Positions 7,464-15,807 of a stretch of 64,000 nucleotides of DNA are shown here, in pieces (position 1 is the stretch's first letter; each line of letters opens with the position of its first letter). This stretch comes from Streptomyces sp. NL15-2K (GTDB lineage: Bacteria; Actinomycetota; Actinomycetes; Streptomycetales; Streptomycetaceae): positions 558,001-622,000 of the forward strand of contig NZ_CP130630.1 in assembly GCF_030551255.1 (NCBI RefSeq), written 5' to 3'. A program made the position numbers and the translations under genes. The notes beneath the pieces were generated by a model, which was not told the DNA's origin, did not search any database, and worked only from the letters and a program-made list of their open reading frames with translations.

Positions 7464-8840
7464 GTGCCTTCTTCTCCCGCATCGCTCTCCCCTGCGCCGG
7501 AATCCGCCCCCGGGCCGTCCGGCAGCACCTCCCGCTCCCCGTGGCGGTCCCTTCGGTACCGCAGCATGCGCTGGTGGTCCTTCGCGAACTTCGTGTCGAA
7601 CACCGGTACGTGGATGCAGCTCACGGTCCAGAACCTGCTGGTCCTGCAGATCACCGGGTCCGCCGCCGCGACGGGACTGTCCATGTCCGTCCAGGCCGCG
7701 CCCGCCCTGCTCATGAGCCTGCTCGGCGGCGCGGCCGTCGACCGCTGGCCCCGCAAGGTGACGGCCACCGTCAGCCAGGCCCTTCTGGGCACGGTCGCCT
7801 TCGTGATGGCGCTGCTCGTGGCACTGGACCGCCTCGACATGACCTCCTTGATGGTGCTGGCCGCCGTGACGGGCATCGTCGCGACCGTCGACAATCCGGC
7901 CTGCGCCCTGCTGGGCAACGACCTCGTCCCGCCGGAGGACGTCCCCTCGGCGATCGGGGTGGGCGCGCTCGTGCACAGCTCGGGCCGGCTCCTGGGGGCC
8001 GCCCTGGCCGGCGTGACGGTGGGCTTCCTCGGCACGGCCGCCGCGTACATGGCCAACGGGGTGTCGTTCCTCTTCGTCGCCTCGGTCATTCCGTTCCTGC
8101 GACCGGCGCCCGGGGCGGCCCGGCCCACCAAGCCCGCCAAGCCCGCCAAGCCCGTCGGGCGCGCACCCGCCGGGCGGCGCGGCACGGGCCCCGACATGAC
8201 CGTGCGCGAGGGGCTGGCCTTCTTCGCCCGCCGGCCCCGGCTCGTCGCACTCGCCGCCGTCACCGGCATCAGCGCAGTCTTCGGACGCAACTACGGGCTC
8301 ACCCTGGCCGTGCTGGTCACCGGGCCGCTCGCGGGCGGCGCCGGAGCGTTCGGGACGGTCTCCACCGTCCTGGCCGTGGGCGGCATCCTCGGCGCGGTGC
8401 TCGGCGCCCGGCTGCGCCGTCCCTCGGTGCGACTCGTGGGCACCCTGGCGGCAGCGGGCGCGTTGCTCCAGGTGGTCGCCGGGCTGTCGCCGTCCATGGC
8501 CGTGCTGCTCGTGCTCGTCCTGCCGATGGCCGTGGTGGAGTCCGTCTCCGACACCGCCGGCACGGCCGTCCTGCAGACCGACCCGCCCGCCCATCTGCGG
8601 GGACGGGTGCTCGGCGTGTGGGGCAGCATCGGCACCGTCTGGGGCCTGGGCGGGCCGCCCGCGCTCGGCCTCCTCATGGAACTGGCCGGGGCACGCGGAG
8701 CCCTCGTCACTGGCGGACTGATCATCGCCGGCACGATCGGAGCCGGCTTCCTCCTGCGGGGCCGCCGGACCCCGACGGTCATCCTGCGCACGGAGGAGGG
8801 CGATGTGACGGAGCGGGCCGAGCTGCGCACGGCGGCGTGA
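7464..8840 (+). CDS. MFS transporter (EntS/MFS_3-like exporter)
   Basis: A 458-residue, very hydrophobic protein with about 12 predicted membrane segments. The start of the membrane region (MRWWSFANFVSNTGTWMQ) and the segment DRWPRKVTA between helices 2 and 3 are typical of the MFS group that includes enterobactin exporter-like proteins. A central cytoplasmic loop contains a KPAKPAKPV repeat made from AAGCCCGCC units. The initiation codon is uncertain: the GTG at 7464 is the furthest plausible start but has no clear ribosome binding site, and the first 30 residues are Ser/Pro-rich. The gene stands alone and converges with a DUF2267 gene. Substrate unknown. Confidence 0.8.
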   Translation: MPSSPASLSPAPESAPGPSGSTSRSPWRSLRYRSMRWWSFANFVSNTGTWMQLTVQNLLVLQITGSAAATGLSMSVQAAPALLMSLLGGAAVDRWPRKVTATVSQALLGTVAFVMALLVALDRLDMTSLMVLAAVTGIVATVDNPACALLGNDLVPPEDVPSAIGVGALVHSSGRLLGAALAGVTVGFLGTAAAYMANGVSFLFVASVIPFLRPAPGAARPTKPAKPAKPVGRAPAGRRGTGPDMTVREGLAFFARRPRLVALAAVTGISAVFGRNYGLTLAVLVTGPLAGGAGAFGTVSTVLAVGGILGAVLGARLRRPSVRLVGTLAAAGALLQVVAGLSPSMAVLLVLVLPMAVVESVSDTAGTAVLQTDPPAHLRGRVLGVWGSIGTVWGLGGPPALGLLMELAGARGALVTGGLIIAGTIGAGFLLRGRRTPTVILRTEEGDVTERAELRTAA

Positions 8841-8863
8841 GGGCGGCCCGGGTCCCTATGGTG

Positions 8864-9292
8864 CTACGCGGGGGGCTCGTCGGCGCGTCCTGCGGGCAGC
8901 AGTTCGCGGATGTCGGCGGGGAGGGCGTCGGTCAGCTTCCGCATCTCCTCGGGTGAGACAGCGGCGTCGAGAACCTCCAGGACCGCGGCGCAGTACCGGA
9001 GCGCCGTTTCCTCCGTGGTACCGGCCCGGACCGCGACCCGGCCGGCGAAGGCCGTCAGGTCGAAGGGCTCCCCCGCACCGCTGGGCCGTGCCTCCGAGGT
9101 GGCCGAAGCGGTCGTTTCACGGATGTGCGCCGCCAGATCCGGCGGGAGCTGCGCGGCCAAGTGGTCGGCCAGCCCGGTCGGCAGCCTCTCCGCCAGGGTC
9201 CGCAGCACCGACTGTGTCGCGCGCTCGGTGGACCCACGATCCGGCAGGTGAGCAAGGGCCTGCACCTTGCCGATGATTTCGTCGTGCCGCAT
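8864..9292 (-). CDS. DUF2267 domain protein
   Basis: A 142-residue soluble protein that fits DUF2267 over most of its length: an N-terminal helix MRHDEIIGKVQALAHLP, then ATQSVLRTLAERLPTGLADHLAAQLPP, and a second similar half (TALRYCAAVLEVLDAAVSPEEMRKLTDALPADIRELLP). The two halves look like an internal duplication of a helical unit, as usual for the family. Function unknown; DUF2267 proteins are common in actinomycetes and often stress-associated. It converges with the MFS gene. Confidence 0.85.
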   Translation of the reverse strand: MRHDEIIGKVQALAHLPDRGSTERATQSVLRTLAERLPTGLADHLAAQLPPDLAAHIRETTASATSEARPSGAGEPFDLTAFAGRVAVRAGTTEETALRYCAAVLEVLDAAVSPEEMRKLTDALPADIRELLPAGRADEPPA

Positions 9293-9405
9293 GTCCGCGT
9301 TCCTTTGTGGATGTAGTTCCGCAGTTCAGGGCCATGGGCCGGGTAACCACAGGGGCGTCCATCACACGCGGGCGTCGCGGAAGGAAGCGTTCGTTCGCCG
9401 CTGCC

Positions 9406-9969
9406 TCAGGCGATGAGGGCCTGTCCCGGCCGGAGGCGCTCCAGCAACTGGGCGTGGTGCAGTTCGGCCACGGGGGCGAGGAGGTCGGGGTGGCGCAGCA
9501 GCGCCGCCGCCCGGCGGTCGGCGGCGTCGGGCGCGATCAGGCGGCGGAACTCGACCGGCGTACCCGCCATGTGGCCGCCGTCGGCGACCGCGGCCACCGC
9601 CAGGTCGGCCAGTTCGGGGTCGGTGAGCAGGCAGGCCGCCCAGCTCGCGACGACTTCGTCGACCCAGGTGCGCCAGGCGTGGTCGTCCCCGTCCTGGGTG
9701 GCCCGGGTGTCCTCGGCGGCCCGGGTGTCGTAGGAGCCGCCTCCGTCCGCGCCCGTGATCCAGTCCAGTCGTGCGGAGCCGCCGGGGCCGGCCATGTGGA
9801 CCAGGGCGGCGTCCATCGGCGTCGGGTACCTGAGCCAGGCCGCGACCGTCACGGCCTGCCGCGCCTGTACCTCGCACAGGGCCGAGGCCAGCGCGCCGCC
9901 GCCCGACGGGTAGGCACACGTCAGCCACTGGGCGGTCGCCGCGATCAGCGGGGAAAGATCTGCGAGCAC
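9406..9969 (-). CDS. Hypothetical protein, start uncertain
   Basis: The minus frame has good actinobacterial codon composition from a GTG at 9969 (MLADLSPLIAATAQWL...) to the stop at 9406, giving 187 residues rich in Ala, Leu and His. The frame stays open to 10080, but that extension is Arg/Pro/Ser-rich and has no better start signal. No family is recognised. A short internal repetition (TRAAEDTRATQDGDD) is visible. It lies between DUF2267 on the same strand and a divergent secreted-protein gene. The plus-strand frames here look like shadows. Confidence 0.5.
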   Translation of the reverse strand: MLADLSPLIAATAQWLTCAYPSGGGALASALCEVQARQAVTVAAWLRYPTPMDAALVHMAGPGGSARLDWITGADGGGSYDTRAAEDTRATQDGDDHAWRTWVDEVVASWAACLLTDPELADLAVAAVADGGHMAGTPVEFRRLIAPDAADRRAAALLRHPDLLAPVAELHHAQLLERLRPGQALIA

Positions 9970-10175
9970 TGCCGGGCCGTCCGAACTGCTTCCGGGAGAA
10001 AGAGGGACTGCAACGGTAGCCCGAGCCCCGATCAGCCGGACATGACCCGGACCTCGTCGGTGACGTGGCCTCGGCCACATCCACGCCGTTGCTCCGTTCG
10101 AGTGGTGTGGCCCCCGTCACGGCCGTACCGTCGGTACCGGCAGAACCGCGCGGAGCGAAACGGTCGGGAGCAGGC

Positions 10176-10640
10176 GTGCTGAAATTCGCGGTGACCAAGA
10201 CGGTCGGCCTCTGTGTCGCCGCGGCGTTCGCCGCTGCCATGGGCACGGCCTCCGCCACCCCGGCGACGCCGTCGGCGGACCATGCCGCGGCACAGCGGTC
10301 CGAGGATCCCGTGCTCGTCGACTGTTTCTCCAAGCCCCAGGAACGCCCCGCCGACTTCATCCTCGCCTGCGGCGACGGCAACAGCCGCCTGACGTCGCTC
10401 GATTGGTCGCGCTGGGATGCGGAGTCGGCGGTGGCGAAGGGCCGCAACGCCGTGAACGACTGCGAGCCGTACTGCGCGGCGGGCACGTTCCGCTCGTATC
10501 CGGTCGTCGTACGGCTCGACCGCCCGGAGCCGTGGAAGAAGCACCCGCAGCTCCAGCACTACACGCGGATGACCCTCACCTACCCCGACGACAGGCCGGA
10601 GAGGCTCGCCTCCGTGGTGACGTACCCGCTGGGGAACTGA
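10176..10640 (+). CDS. Small secreted protein, four cysteines
   Basis: A 154-residue protein beginning with a classical Sec signal peptide (short basic start, then VGLCVAAAFAAAMGTASA, cleavage likely near residue 26). The mature part has four cysteines (VDCFS, LACGDG, NDCEPYCAAG) that could form two disulfides, and a conserved-looking FRSYPVVVRLDRPEPWKK segment. It is not assigned to a named family with confidence; it resembles secreted hypothetical proteins common in Streptomyces. The GTG at 10176 is chosen because GGGAG lies six bases upstream and because it starts the signal peptide cleanly. Confidence 0.75.
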   Translation: MLKFAVTKTVGLCVAAAFAAAMGTASATPATPSADHAAAQRSEDPVLVDCFSKPQERPADFILACGDGNSRLTSLDWSRWDAESAVAKGRNAVNDCEPYCAAGTFRSYPVVVRLDRPEPWKKHPQLQHYTRMTLTYPDDRPERLASVVTYPLGN

Positions 10641-10674
10641 GCGTTCCGGCGGGCTGAAACCGTCCGTCGGTTGT

Positions 10675-10696
10675 GGTGTCGCGGAACCGTGACACC
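10675..10696. promoter_or_regulatory. Imperfect 22-bp palindrome before the P450 gene
   Basis: GGTGTC and GACACC arms flank a CGG-AA-CCG core with one mismatched pair between the outer and inner arms. It lies 97 bases before the P450 ATG and 35 bases after the secreted-protein stop. It may be an operator or a weak terminator; the lack of a T tract favours an operator. Confidence 0.35.
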
Positions 10697-10792
10697 GGCT
10701 GGCCGGTAATGGAGCATCACGAACCACCGTTCCCTGGCCACACTGCTGCCCTGAACCGTTGCGATCCACCGGGTGCGCGGAGAGGGGACCTG

Positions 10793-11995
10793 ATGGCCGA
10801 GGCGCAGGAGTCCGCACGCAAGACGGACCGGGGAGGCGGCCGGCCCGGCTGTCCGATGCGCCGCGCCGCGGACGGCACCTGGCAGGTGCACGATTACGCG
10901 AACGCGCGTGCGGTGCTGCGCGGTACGGAGACGGTACAGGCCGGTCTCGGCATAGAGACGGTGGAGAAACTGCCCCCGCGCGTCCGCCGGCCCGTCCTGT
11001 ACCAGGACGGGCCCGAACACCGGGAACAGCGGCGGCAGACCGCCCGCTTCTTCACCCCGCGACGCGTCGACGAGCACTACCGCACGCTGATGGTGCGCAT
11101 CGCCGAGGAGCAGCTGACGGCGCTGCGCACCGCCGGTGAGGCTCAACTGGCCGAGCTGAGCTTCAACGTGGCGATCGCGGTGGCGAGCGAGATCATCGGT
11201 CTGCGCCACAGCCGTCCGGGCATCCGCACCCGGCTCGAACGCTTCTTTCCCGAGGAGTTCGGCCGACCGGGGCTGACCAGCGTGCGGGGCGTCTACTGGC
11301 TGCTGCGGCAGAACGCGAACTGGCTGCGCATCTACCTCGCCGACGTCCGCCCCGCGATCCGTGCGCACCGCCGTCAGGAGCGCGACGACCTGATCTCCCA
11401 TCTGCTGGCCGAAGGATGCTCGGACGCCGAGATCCTCGGCGAGTGCCTGACGTTCGCCGCGGCCGGGATGGTCACCACGAGGGAGTTCATCTGTGTCGCC
11501 GCCTGGCACCTGTTCACCGACGCGGAGCTCCTCGCCCGCTATCGCGCGGCTCAGGAGCCGGAACGGCTCGGTGTGCTGCGCGAGATCCTGCGGCTGGAGC
11601 CGGTGGTGGCACGGCTGCGGCGCAGGGCGACGGCACCGCTCACGTTGGAGACGCCGTCCGGCGGGGTGTCGGTCCGGCCGGGCGAGCTGATCGAGCTGTT
11701 CGTCGACGACGCGAACACCGACCCGCAGGCCGTGGGACGGGATGCGCGACTGCTGCGTCCGGGCCGGGACCTGGCGCTCGGGCCGGGCCCGGCGGGCCTG
11801 TCCTTCGGAGACGGCCCGCACCGCTGCCCCGGTGCGGACGTCGCCCTGCTGGAGGCGGACGTGTTCCTCAGCCGCCTGTTCGCGCTCGACGGCCTGCGCA
11901 TGACCACCCCGCCGCGCGTGTCCTTCAACAACGACATCGGCGGGTACGAGATCAGGAACATGACGGTGGCCCTTACCTCGCATGACGACTGCTGA
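10793..11995 (+). CDS. Cytochrome P450
   Basis: A 400-residue bacterial class-I P450. Visible signatures: the I-helix AAAGMVTTREF (oxygen-activating Thr pair), the ExxR motif in REILRLEP, and the heme-binding loop FGDGPHRCPG with the proximal cysteine at about C345. Length and motifs predict a soluble enzyme needing ferredoxin and ferredoxin reductase. The ATG at 10793 follows AGAGGGGACC; an upstream in-frame start at 10673 lacks such a site. No ferredoxin gene adjoins it, although a ferredoxin-NADP reductase occurs 7 kb downstream. Neighbours do not form a recognisable biosynthetic cluster, so the substrate is unknown. Confidence 0.92.
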   Translation: MAEAQESARKTDRGGGRPGCPMRRAADGTWQVHDYANARAVLRGTETVQAGLGIETVEKLPPRVRRPVLYQDGPEHREQRRQTARFFTPRRVDEHYRTLMVRIAEEQLTALRTAGEAQLAELSFNVAIAVASEIIGLRHSRPGIRTRLERFFPEEFGRPGLTSVRGVYWLLRQNANWLRIYLADVRPAIRAHRRQERDDLISHLLAEGCSDAEILGECLTFAAAGMVTTREFICVAAWHLFTDAELLARYRAAQEPERLGVLREILRLEPVVARLRRRATAPLTLETPSGGVSVRPGELIELFVDDANTDPQAVGRDARLLRPGRDLALGPGPAGLSFGDGPHRCPGADVALLEADVFLSRLFALDGLRMTTPPRVSFNNDIGGYEIRNMTVALTSHDDC

Positions 11996-12024
11996 GTCGT
12001 CCGGGCACACGCTGTCCCGGTCCG

Positions 12025-12888
12025 TCACGTCGCCGCGCCAGGCCCTCGCCCCCTGAGGTCGGCGATCAACCGGTCGCTGGTCACGGTCCGGTCGTCCTTG
12101 TGGTCCCGCCACTGCTCGAAGGTCTCCGCCGCGGCGTCCGCGAAGGCACCCGGCAGGCCGACGCCGCGCCAGGCCTCGGCGATCTCCCGCATCTCCGGCT
12201 CCCAGCGCCAGGCCCGGTGTCCCGCGCCCGCCAACTGCTCCGGACCGGCCAGCGGGGTGCCGGGCAGCAGGTGCGCGGCGAGGTCGCGGAGGTCGTCCAG
12301 GACCCCGTGTCCGTCGGCGAGGGCACAGGCCTCGGCGGCGAGCGCGTACGAGATCTTGTTGTAGGCGGCGAAGGCCAGCTTGAGCGCCGAGGCCCGGCCG
12401 ACCGGCCCGGCCAGGACGACCGGTGTCAGAGCAGTGCCGTCGAACAACGCGCGGACCCGGGCCACCGTCGCGTCGTCGCCCGACAGGTACAGCCGGGTGG
12501 TCCCGGCCTGGCGCGGAGGCGGCCCGCTGATGCCCCCGTCGACCAGTCTCACCCCCGTGCCGTCCCACACCTCGGCGATCTGGGCCATGCGCCCGGGACT
12601 GACCGCGTTGGCGTCGACGTACACGCCGCTGAACCCGGCCGCCGCGACCTGCCGGGCCACGTCGAGGGCGGCCGCCGGAGGGCAGACGCTCAGGACCACC
12701 GTGCACCGGGCGGTCAGCTCGGCCATGCTGTCGGCGGCCCGCAACCCCAGCTCGGCGGCCCGCTCCCGCGTGGCGGCCGAACGCCCCTGTGGCAGCCACC
12801 AGATCCTCGCCCCCGCCGCCACGGCCTGCGCGGCCACCTGCGCTCCCATGGCACCGGGGTGCACGATCCCCACGTCCGCATCAACCAT
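12025..12888 (-). CDS. NAD(P)-dependent dehydrogenase with DUF1932 C-terminal domain
   Basis: A 287-residue protein of the 3-hydroxyisobutyrate/6-phosphogluconate dehydrogenase superfamily. The N-terminal Rossmann segment begins VGIVHPGAMGAQVA (a degenerate GxGxMG), followed by VLSVCPP and YVDANAVSPGRM. The catalytic-site signature is VDGGISGPPP, and the helical C-terminal domain has LKLAFAAYNKISYALAAEA as in DUF1932 proteins. It probably oxidises or reduces a small hydroxy or imino acid, but the substrate is not evident. It lies just downstream of a same-strand MFS exporter (60-base gap), so the two may be co-transcribed. Confidence 0.82.
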   Translation of the reverse strand: MVDADVGIVHPGAMGAQVAAQAVAAGARIWWLPQGRSAATRERAAELGLRAADSMAELTARCTVVLSVCPPAAALDVARQVAAAGFSGVYVDANAVSPGRMAQIAEVWDGTGVRLVDGGISGPPPRQAGTTRLYLSGDDATVARVRALFDGTALTPVVLAGPVGRASALKLAFAAYNKISYALAAEACALADGHGVLDDLRDLAAHLLPGTPLAGPEQLAGAGHRAWRWEPEMREIAEAWRGVGLPGAFADAAAETFEQWRDHKDDRTVTSDRLIADLRGRGPGAAT

Positions 12889-12948
12889 GCCGGGACCCTA
12901 CCGCCGCCCATGGGAAGCCCACCGCGAGGGGATCAGGTCGGGGATCGA

Positions 12949-14460
12949 TCAGCTCTGACTCGCGTGCACAGGGCTGTGGGACACCTCGGGCGGGCAGGGC
13001 TGTCGCCGCGCCCGGCGATCCCGCAGCCAGTCGCGCACCGCCACCCCGAGCGCGCACAGCACGGGCACGATTCCGGAGCCGACGGCGATGGCGACCGCGG
13101 AACGGTAGGCGTCGCCGTCGGCGGCCAGCACCATGTAGAACAGCCCGGGCAGGGCGGCCGTACCGATGGCGCCGCCCAGCCTCTGTCCCGTCTGCAGTGC
13201 GCCTCCCGCGGCACCCGCCATCCGCACCGGCACGTCCCGCAAGGTCATCGTGACGTTCGGGGAGATGACGCAGCCGCTGCCCATGCCGCCGACGAACAGC
13301 GCGGGGGCCGCGCACCACACCGCGATGTCCTCGGGCGCGAACCGCAGGCTCAGCACCGCCCCGCCCAGCCCGAGGGCCACGGCGGTGAGTCCGCATACGG
13401 TGAGCAGCCGGCCCAGACGCTCCACCAGACGCCCGGCGACGAGTGCGGCCACGGCCGATCCGATGGCGAAGGGGGTCACCGCGAGCCCGGACAGCAGCGG
13501 CGAATACCCCTCGCCATTCTGCAAGTAGAGGGCGAATACCAGCCACACACCGCTGAAGCCGACGAAGTACAGGGTGGCGATGGCGGCCCCGGCGGCGTAG
13601 CCGCGGGTCGCGGTGACCAACCGGGGGTCGAGCAGCGGCTGCGCGGCACGGGCGGCGACCCGCCGCTCCCACCGTGCGAAGACCGCCAGGAGCGCCGCTC
13701 CCACCAGGAAGAGCCACCACAGCCGTCGGACACCGCCGGACTCGGCCAGCACCAGGGGCAGCATGACCGCCAGCACGCCGCCGCCGAGCAGCGCGACGCC
13801 CGGCAGGTCGAGCCGTTCGCCACGGCCGGGGGCGAGTTTGGGCAGCAGTCGCAGGCCGAGCACGAGCGCGATCACGCCGACCGGGACATTGACGTAGAAG
13901 ATCCAGCGCCAGCCCTGCGGTCCGTCCGCGAGCGAGAGGATGAGTCCGCCGACGACCGGGCCGACGGCGCTGGAGATGCCGACGGTGGCGCCGAAGAGAC
14001 CGAACGCCCGGCCGCGCTCGGCGCCCCGGAACATCTGCTGGATCAGGGCGGAGTTCTGCGGAGCGAGGCAGCCCGCGGCCACGCCCTGCGCCAGCCGGGC
14101 CACGATCAGCAGCGCGATGGTGGGAGCCGCGCCCGCCGCCGCGCTGCACACCACGAACGCCGTGAGCGCCAGCAGGAAGATCCGGCGTCGGCCGATCGCG
14201 TCGCCCACGCGTCCCGCGGTGACCAGGACGAGGGCGAACGCCAGGGCGTAGCCGGAGACGACCCACTGGATGGCGGGTGCCGAGGCGTGCAGGTCCCGCT
14301 GCATGGACGGCAGCGCCACCGCGACGATGGTCACGTCGAGCAGGCTCATGAATCCGGCCACGAGCGTCACCCACAGCGCCTTCCACCGCTTGGGATCGGC
14401 GCCTTCGGCCACGTCCACCGGGCCGTCTCCCTGCCCGCCCGCCTGCGTCCCGACGTCCAC
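12949..14460 (-). CDS. MFS transporter, DHA2 (EmrB/QacA) family
   Basis: A 503-residue membrane protein with about 14 hydrophobic segments, matching the DHA2 drug:H+ antiporters. Diagnostic stretches are FMSLLDVTIVAVALPSMQ in helix 1 (the family D and P residues), WVVSGYALAFALVL, and GRVGDAIGRRRIF (motif A between helices 2 and 3); RLAQGVAAGCLAPQ follows. The C-terminus after the last helix is hydrophilic. Such proteins export drugs or endogenous metabolites. No TetR or MarR regulator adjoins it, unlike many relatives. It is divergent from the secreted LTD protein. Confidence 0.9.
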   Translation of the reverse strand: MDVGTQAGGQGDGPVDVAEGADPKRWKALWVTLVAGFMSLLDVTIVAVALPSMQRDLHASAPAIQWVVSGYALAFALVLVTAGRVGDAIGRRRIFLLALTAFVVCSAAAGAAPTIALLIVARLAQGVAAGCLAPQNSALIQQMFRGAERGRAFGLFGATVGISSAVGPVVGGLILSLADGPQGWRWIFYVNVPVGVIALVLGLRLLPKLAPGRGERLDLPGVALLGGGVLAVMLPLVLAESGGVRRLWWLFLVGAALLAVFARWERRVAARAAQPLLDPRLVTATRGYAAGAAIATLYFVGFSGVWLVFALYLQNGEGYSPLLSGLAVTPFAIGSAVAALVAGRLVERLGRLLTVCGLTAVALGLGGAVLSLRFAPEDIAVWCAAPALFVGGMGSGCVISPNVTMTLRDVPVRMAGAAGGALQTGQRLGGAIGTAALPGLFYMVLAADGDAYRSAVAIAVGSGIVPVLCALGVAVRDWLRDRRARRQPCPPEVSHSPVHASQS

Positions 14461-14617
14461 GCGCGCTCCTCTCCGCCCTTACGGGTATCCCGCGTCACCG
14501 GGATACGCATGTGCCACCCCTCACGGGCCTTCACATTTTCTGCACCCTTCCGCCACCGTGGCTTCACCAGGCGTGTAGGCTCCTCGCGCTCCATTCGCAC
14601 AACTGGGGGGATTTCCC

Positions 14618-15112
14618 ATGCGTATACGCCTTGTCCTGGCGACCGCCGCCGCTGCCGGCTCGATAGCCGCGATGGCCGCCACTCCGGCGCAGGCCGCCGA
14701 ATACTCGTCGGCGCTGAAGATCAAGGGTGTCCAGTACGACGCACCCGGCACGGACCGCAACAACTGCTCCACCGGCAACACCAAGGACGAGTTCCTGACG
14801 ATCAAGAACTACTCGCGCACGGCGACCATGAACCTCAAGGGCTACGTCGTCAAGGACGCCGCCGGCAACCGCTTCAAGTTCACCGCGAACCACCAACTCC
14901 AGCCCGGCGACTACGTGAAGCTGCGCGGCGGCAACGGCACCGACTCCGACGCGAAGAACGTCGTCTACCGCGACAACTGCAACTTCATGTGGAACAACGA
15001 CAAGGACACGATCTACGTGTACAAGCCGTCCGGCAGCAAGGCCGACGTGCACTCGTACACCAAGAGCGGTTCCGACCCCGACCGCAACGGTTACATCACC
15101 TTCCACGGCTGA
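14618..15112 (+). CDS. Secreted lamin-tail-domain protein
   Basis: A 164-residue secreted protein. Residues 1-26 are a Sec signal peptide (MRIRLVLATAAAAGSIAAMA, cleavage after AQA). The mature part, about 45-160, is an LTD-type immunoglobulin-like fold: EFLTIKNYSRTATMNLKGYVVKDAAGNRFKF, LQPGDYVKLRGG, and a FMWNNDKDTIYVY strand, which are the core LTD motifs. Two cysteines (RNNCSTG and RDNCNFM) could form a disulfide. Domains of this kind are associated with cell-surface or extracellular binding in bacteria. Start is a clear ATG after GGGGGGAT. A strong terminator follows the stop. Confidence 0.88.
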   Translation: MRIRLVLATAAAAGSIAAMAATPAQAAEYSSALKIKGVQYDAPGTDRNNCSTGNTKDEFLTIKNYSRTATMNLKGYVVKDAAGNRFKFTANHQLQPGDYVKLRGGNGTDSDAKNVVYRDNCNFMWNNDKDTIYVYKPSGSKADVHSYTKSGSDPDRNGYITFHG

Positions 15113-15120
15113 CGGACCGG

Positions 15121-15153
15121 CACGGCCCGCCCGGGAAATCGGGGCGGGCCGTG
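15121..15153 (+). terminator. Hairpin terminator after LTD gene
   Basis: A 12-bp perfect stem (CACGGCCCGCCC / GGGCGGGCCGTG) with a 9-base loop eight bases after the LTD stop. There is no T tract, as is common for actinobacterial terminators. Confidence 0.8.
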
Positions 15154-15161
15154 CGGATGCG

Positions 15162-15201
15162 CGCAGGGGCGCAGGGGCGCAGGGGCGCAGGGGCGCAGGG
15201 G
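15162..15201. repeat. Five tandem copies of CGCAGGGG
   Basis: Five exact 8-bp units followed by a partial sixth (CGCA). The array lies between the LTD terminator and the broken SpoIIE fragment, and may mark a recombination breakpoint that removed the 5' part of that gene. Confidence 0.9.
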
Positions 15202-15291
15202 CGCATTCTGACTGTGGCGTCGCCTGGCGGCGGCGCACGGATGGGATGGGCCGATGAGTGGGAGCGCCGGGAGCGAACACGCGACGCCCGG

Positions 15292-15646
15292 GCGACGCCG
15301 CTGCTGCGCCTTCCGGAGGGCCGCACCCACGTCCTGGACCTGCCCGGCGGGGTCGTGCTCGGGGTGGACTCCCGTGCCCGCTACCCCGTGGCGGAGCTGC
15401 GGATTTGACCCCGGAGCGATCCTGGCGCTGTACACCGACGGCCTGGTCGAACGGCCCGGCGGCGACATCGACGACGGCATCAGCGCACTGCGGGTGGCCC
15501 TGGCCAAGGCCGGCGCGCCGGCGGCCCACCCCGGCGGCCGCTCACTGGCGGGCGTGGCCGACAAGCTCACCGCGACGGCCCGCCACAGCGCAGACCGCCC
15601 CGACGACATCGCCCTCCTTCTGGCAGCCCGCCGAACGGGAGGGTGA
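15292..15646 (+). pseudogene. SpoIIE/PP2C phosphatase fragment, truncated and frameshifted
   Basis: The end of a PP2C-type (RsbU/SpoIIE) phosphatase is readable in two frames. The first frame gives LLRLPEGRTHVLDLPGGVVLGVDSRARYPVAELR and then hits a TGA; the second resumes with DPGAILALYTDGLVERPGGDIDDG and ends with RPDDIALLLAARRTGG. Both halves align with the matching part of the intact phosphatase immediately downstream (LYTDGLVEDRE and PSDDVALLVART). One extra base around 15400-15408 explains the shift. Everything upstream of the AGHPPP-equivalent is missing, so the catalytic core is gone. The fragment lies between an 8-bp tandem repeat and the intact paralogue. Confidence 0.8.
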
Positions 15647-15807
15647 GGGCAGCGGGGGCGAAACACCCGGCGCCGCCCCTCCCCCTGCCCCCCTGCCCCC
15701 GGGCCACCGGCCACCGGCCGCCTGCCGCCTGCCGCCTGCCGCCGCGAGGGCCGTTACCCCTGTAGCGCCCCTCGCCTCCTGAGGCCCGGCAGTGTAGACA
15801 TGGGCAC

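Noticed and set aside
9413..9430. GGGCCTGTCC resembling the MITE end
   Set aside because: It is the coding sequence for the end of the hypothetical protein at 9406; no matching inverted end or CTAG flank is present.
10580..12799. A 739-codon minus-strand frame opposite the P450
   Set aside because: Antisense shadow; the plus strand encodes a complete P450 with all motifs.
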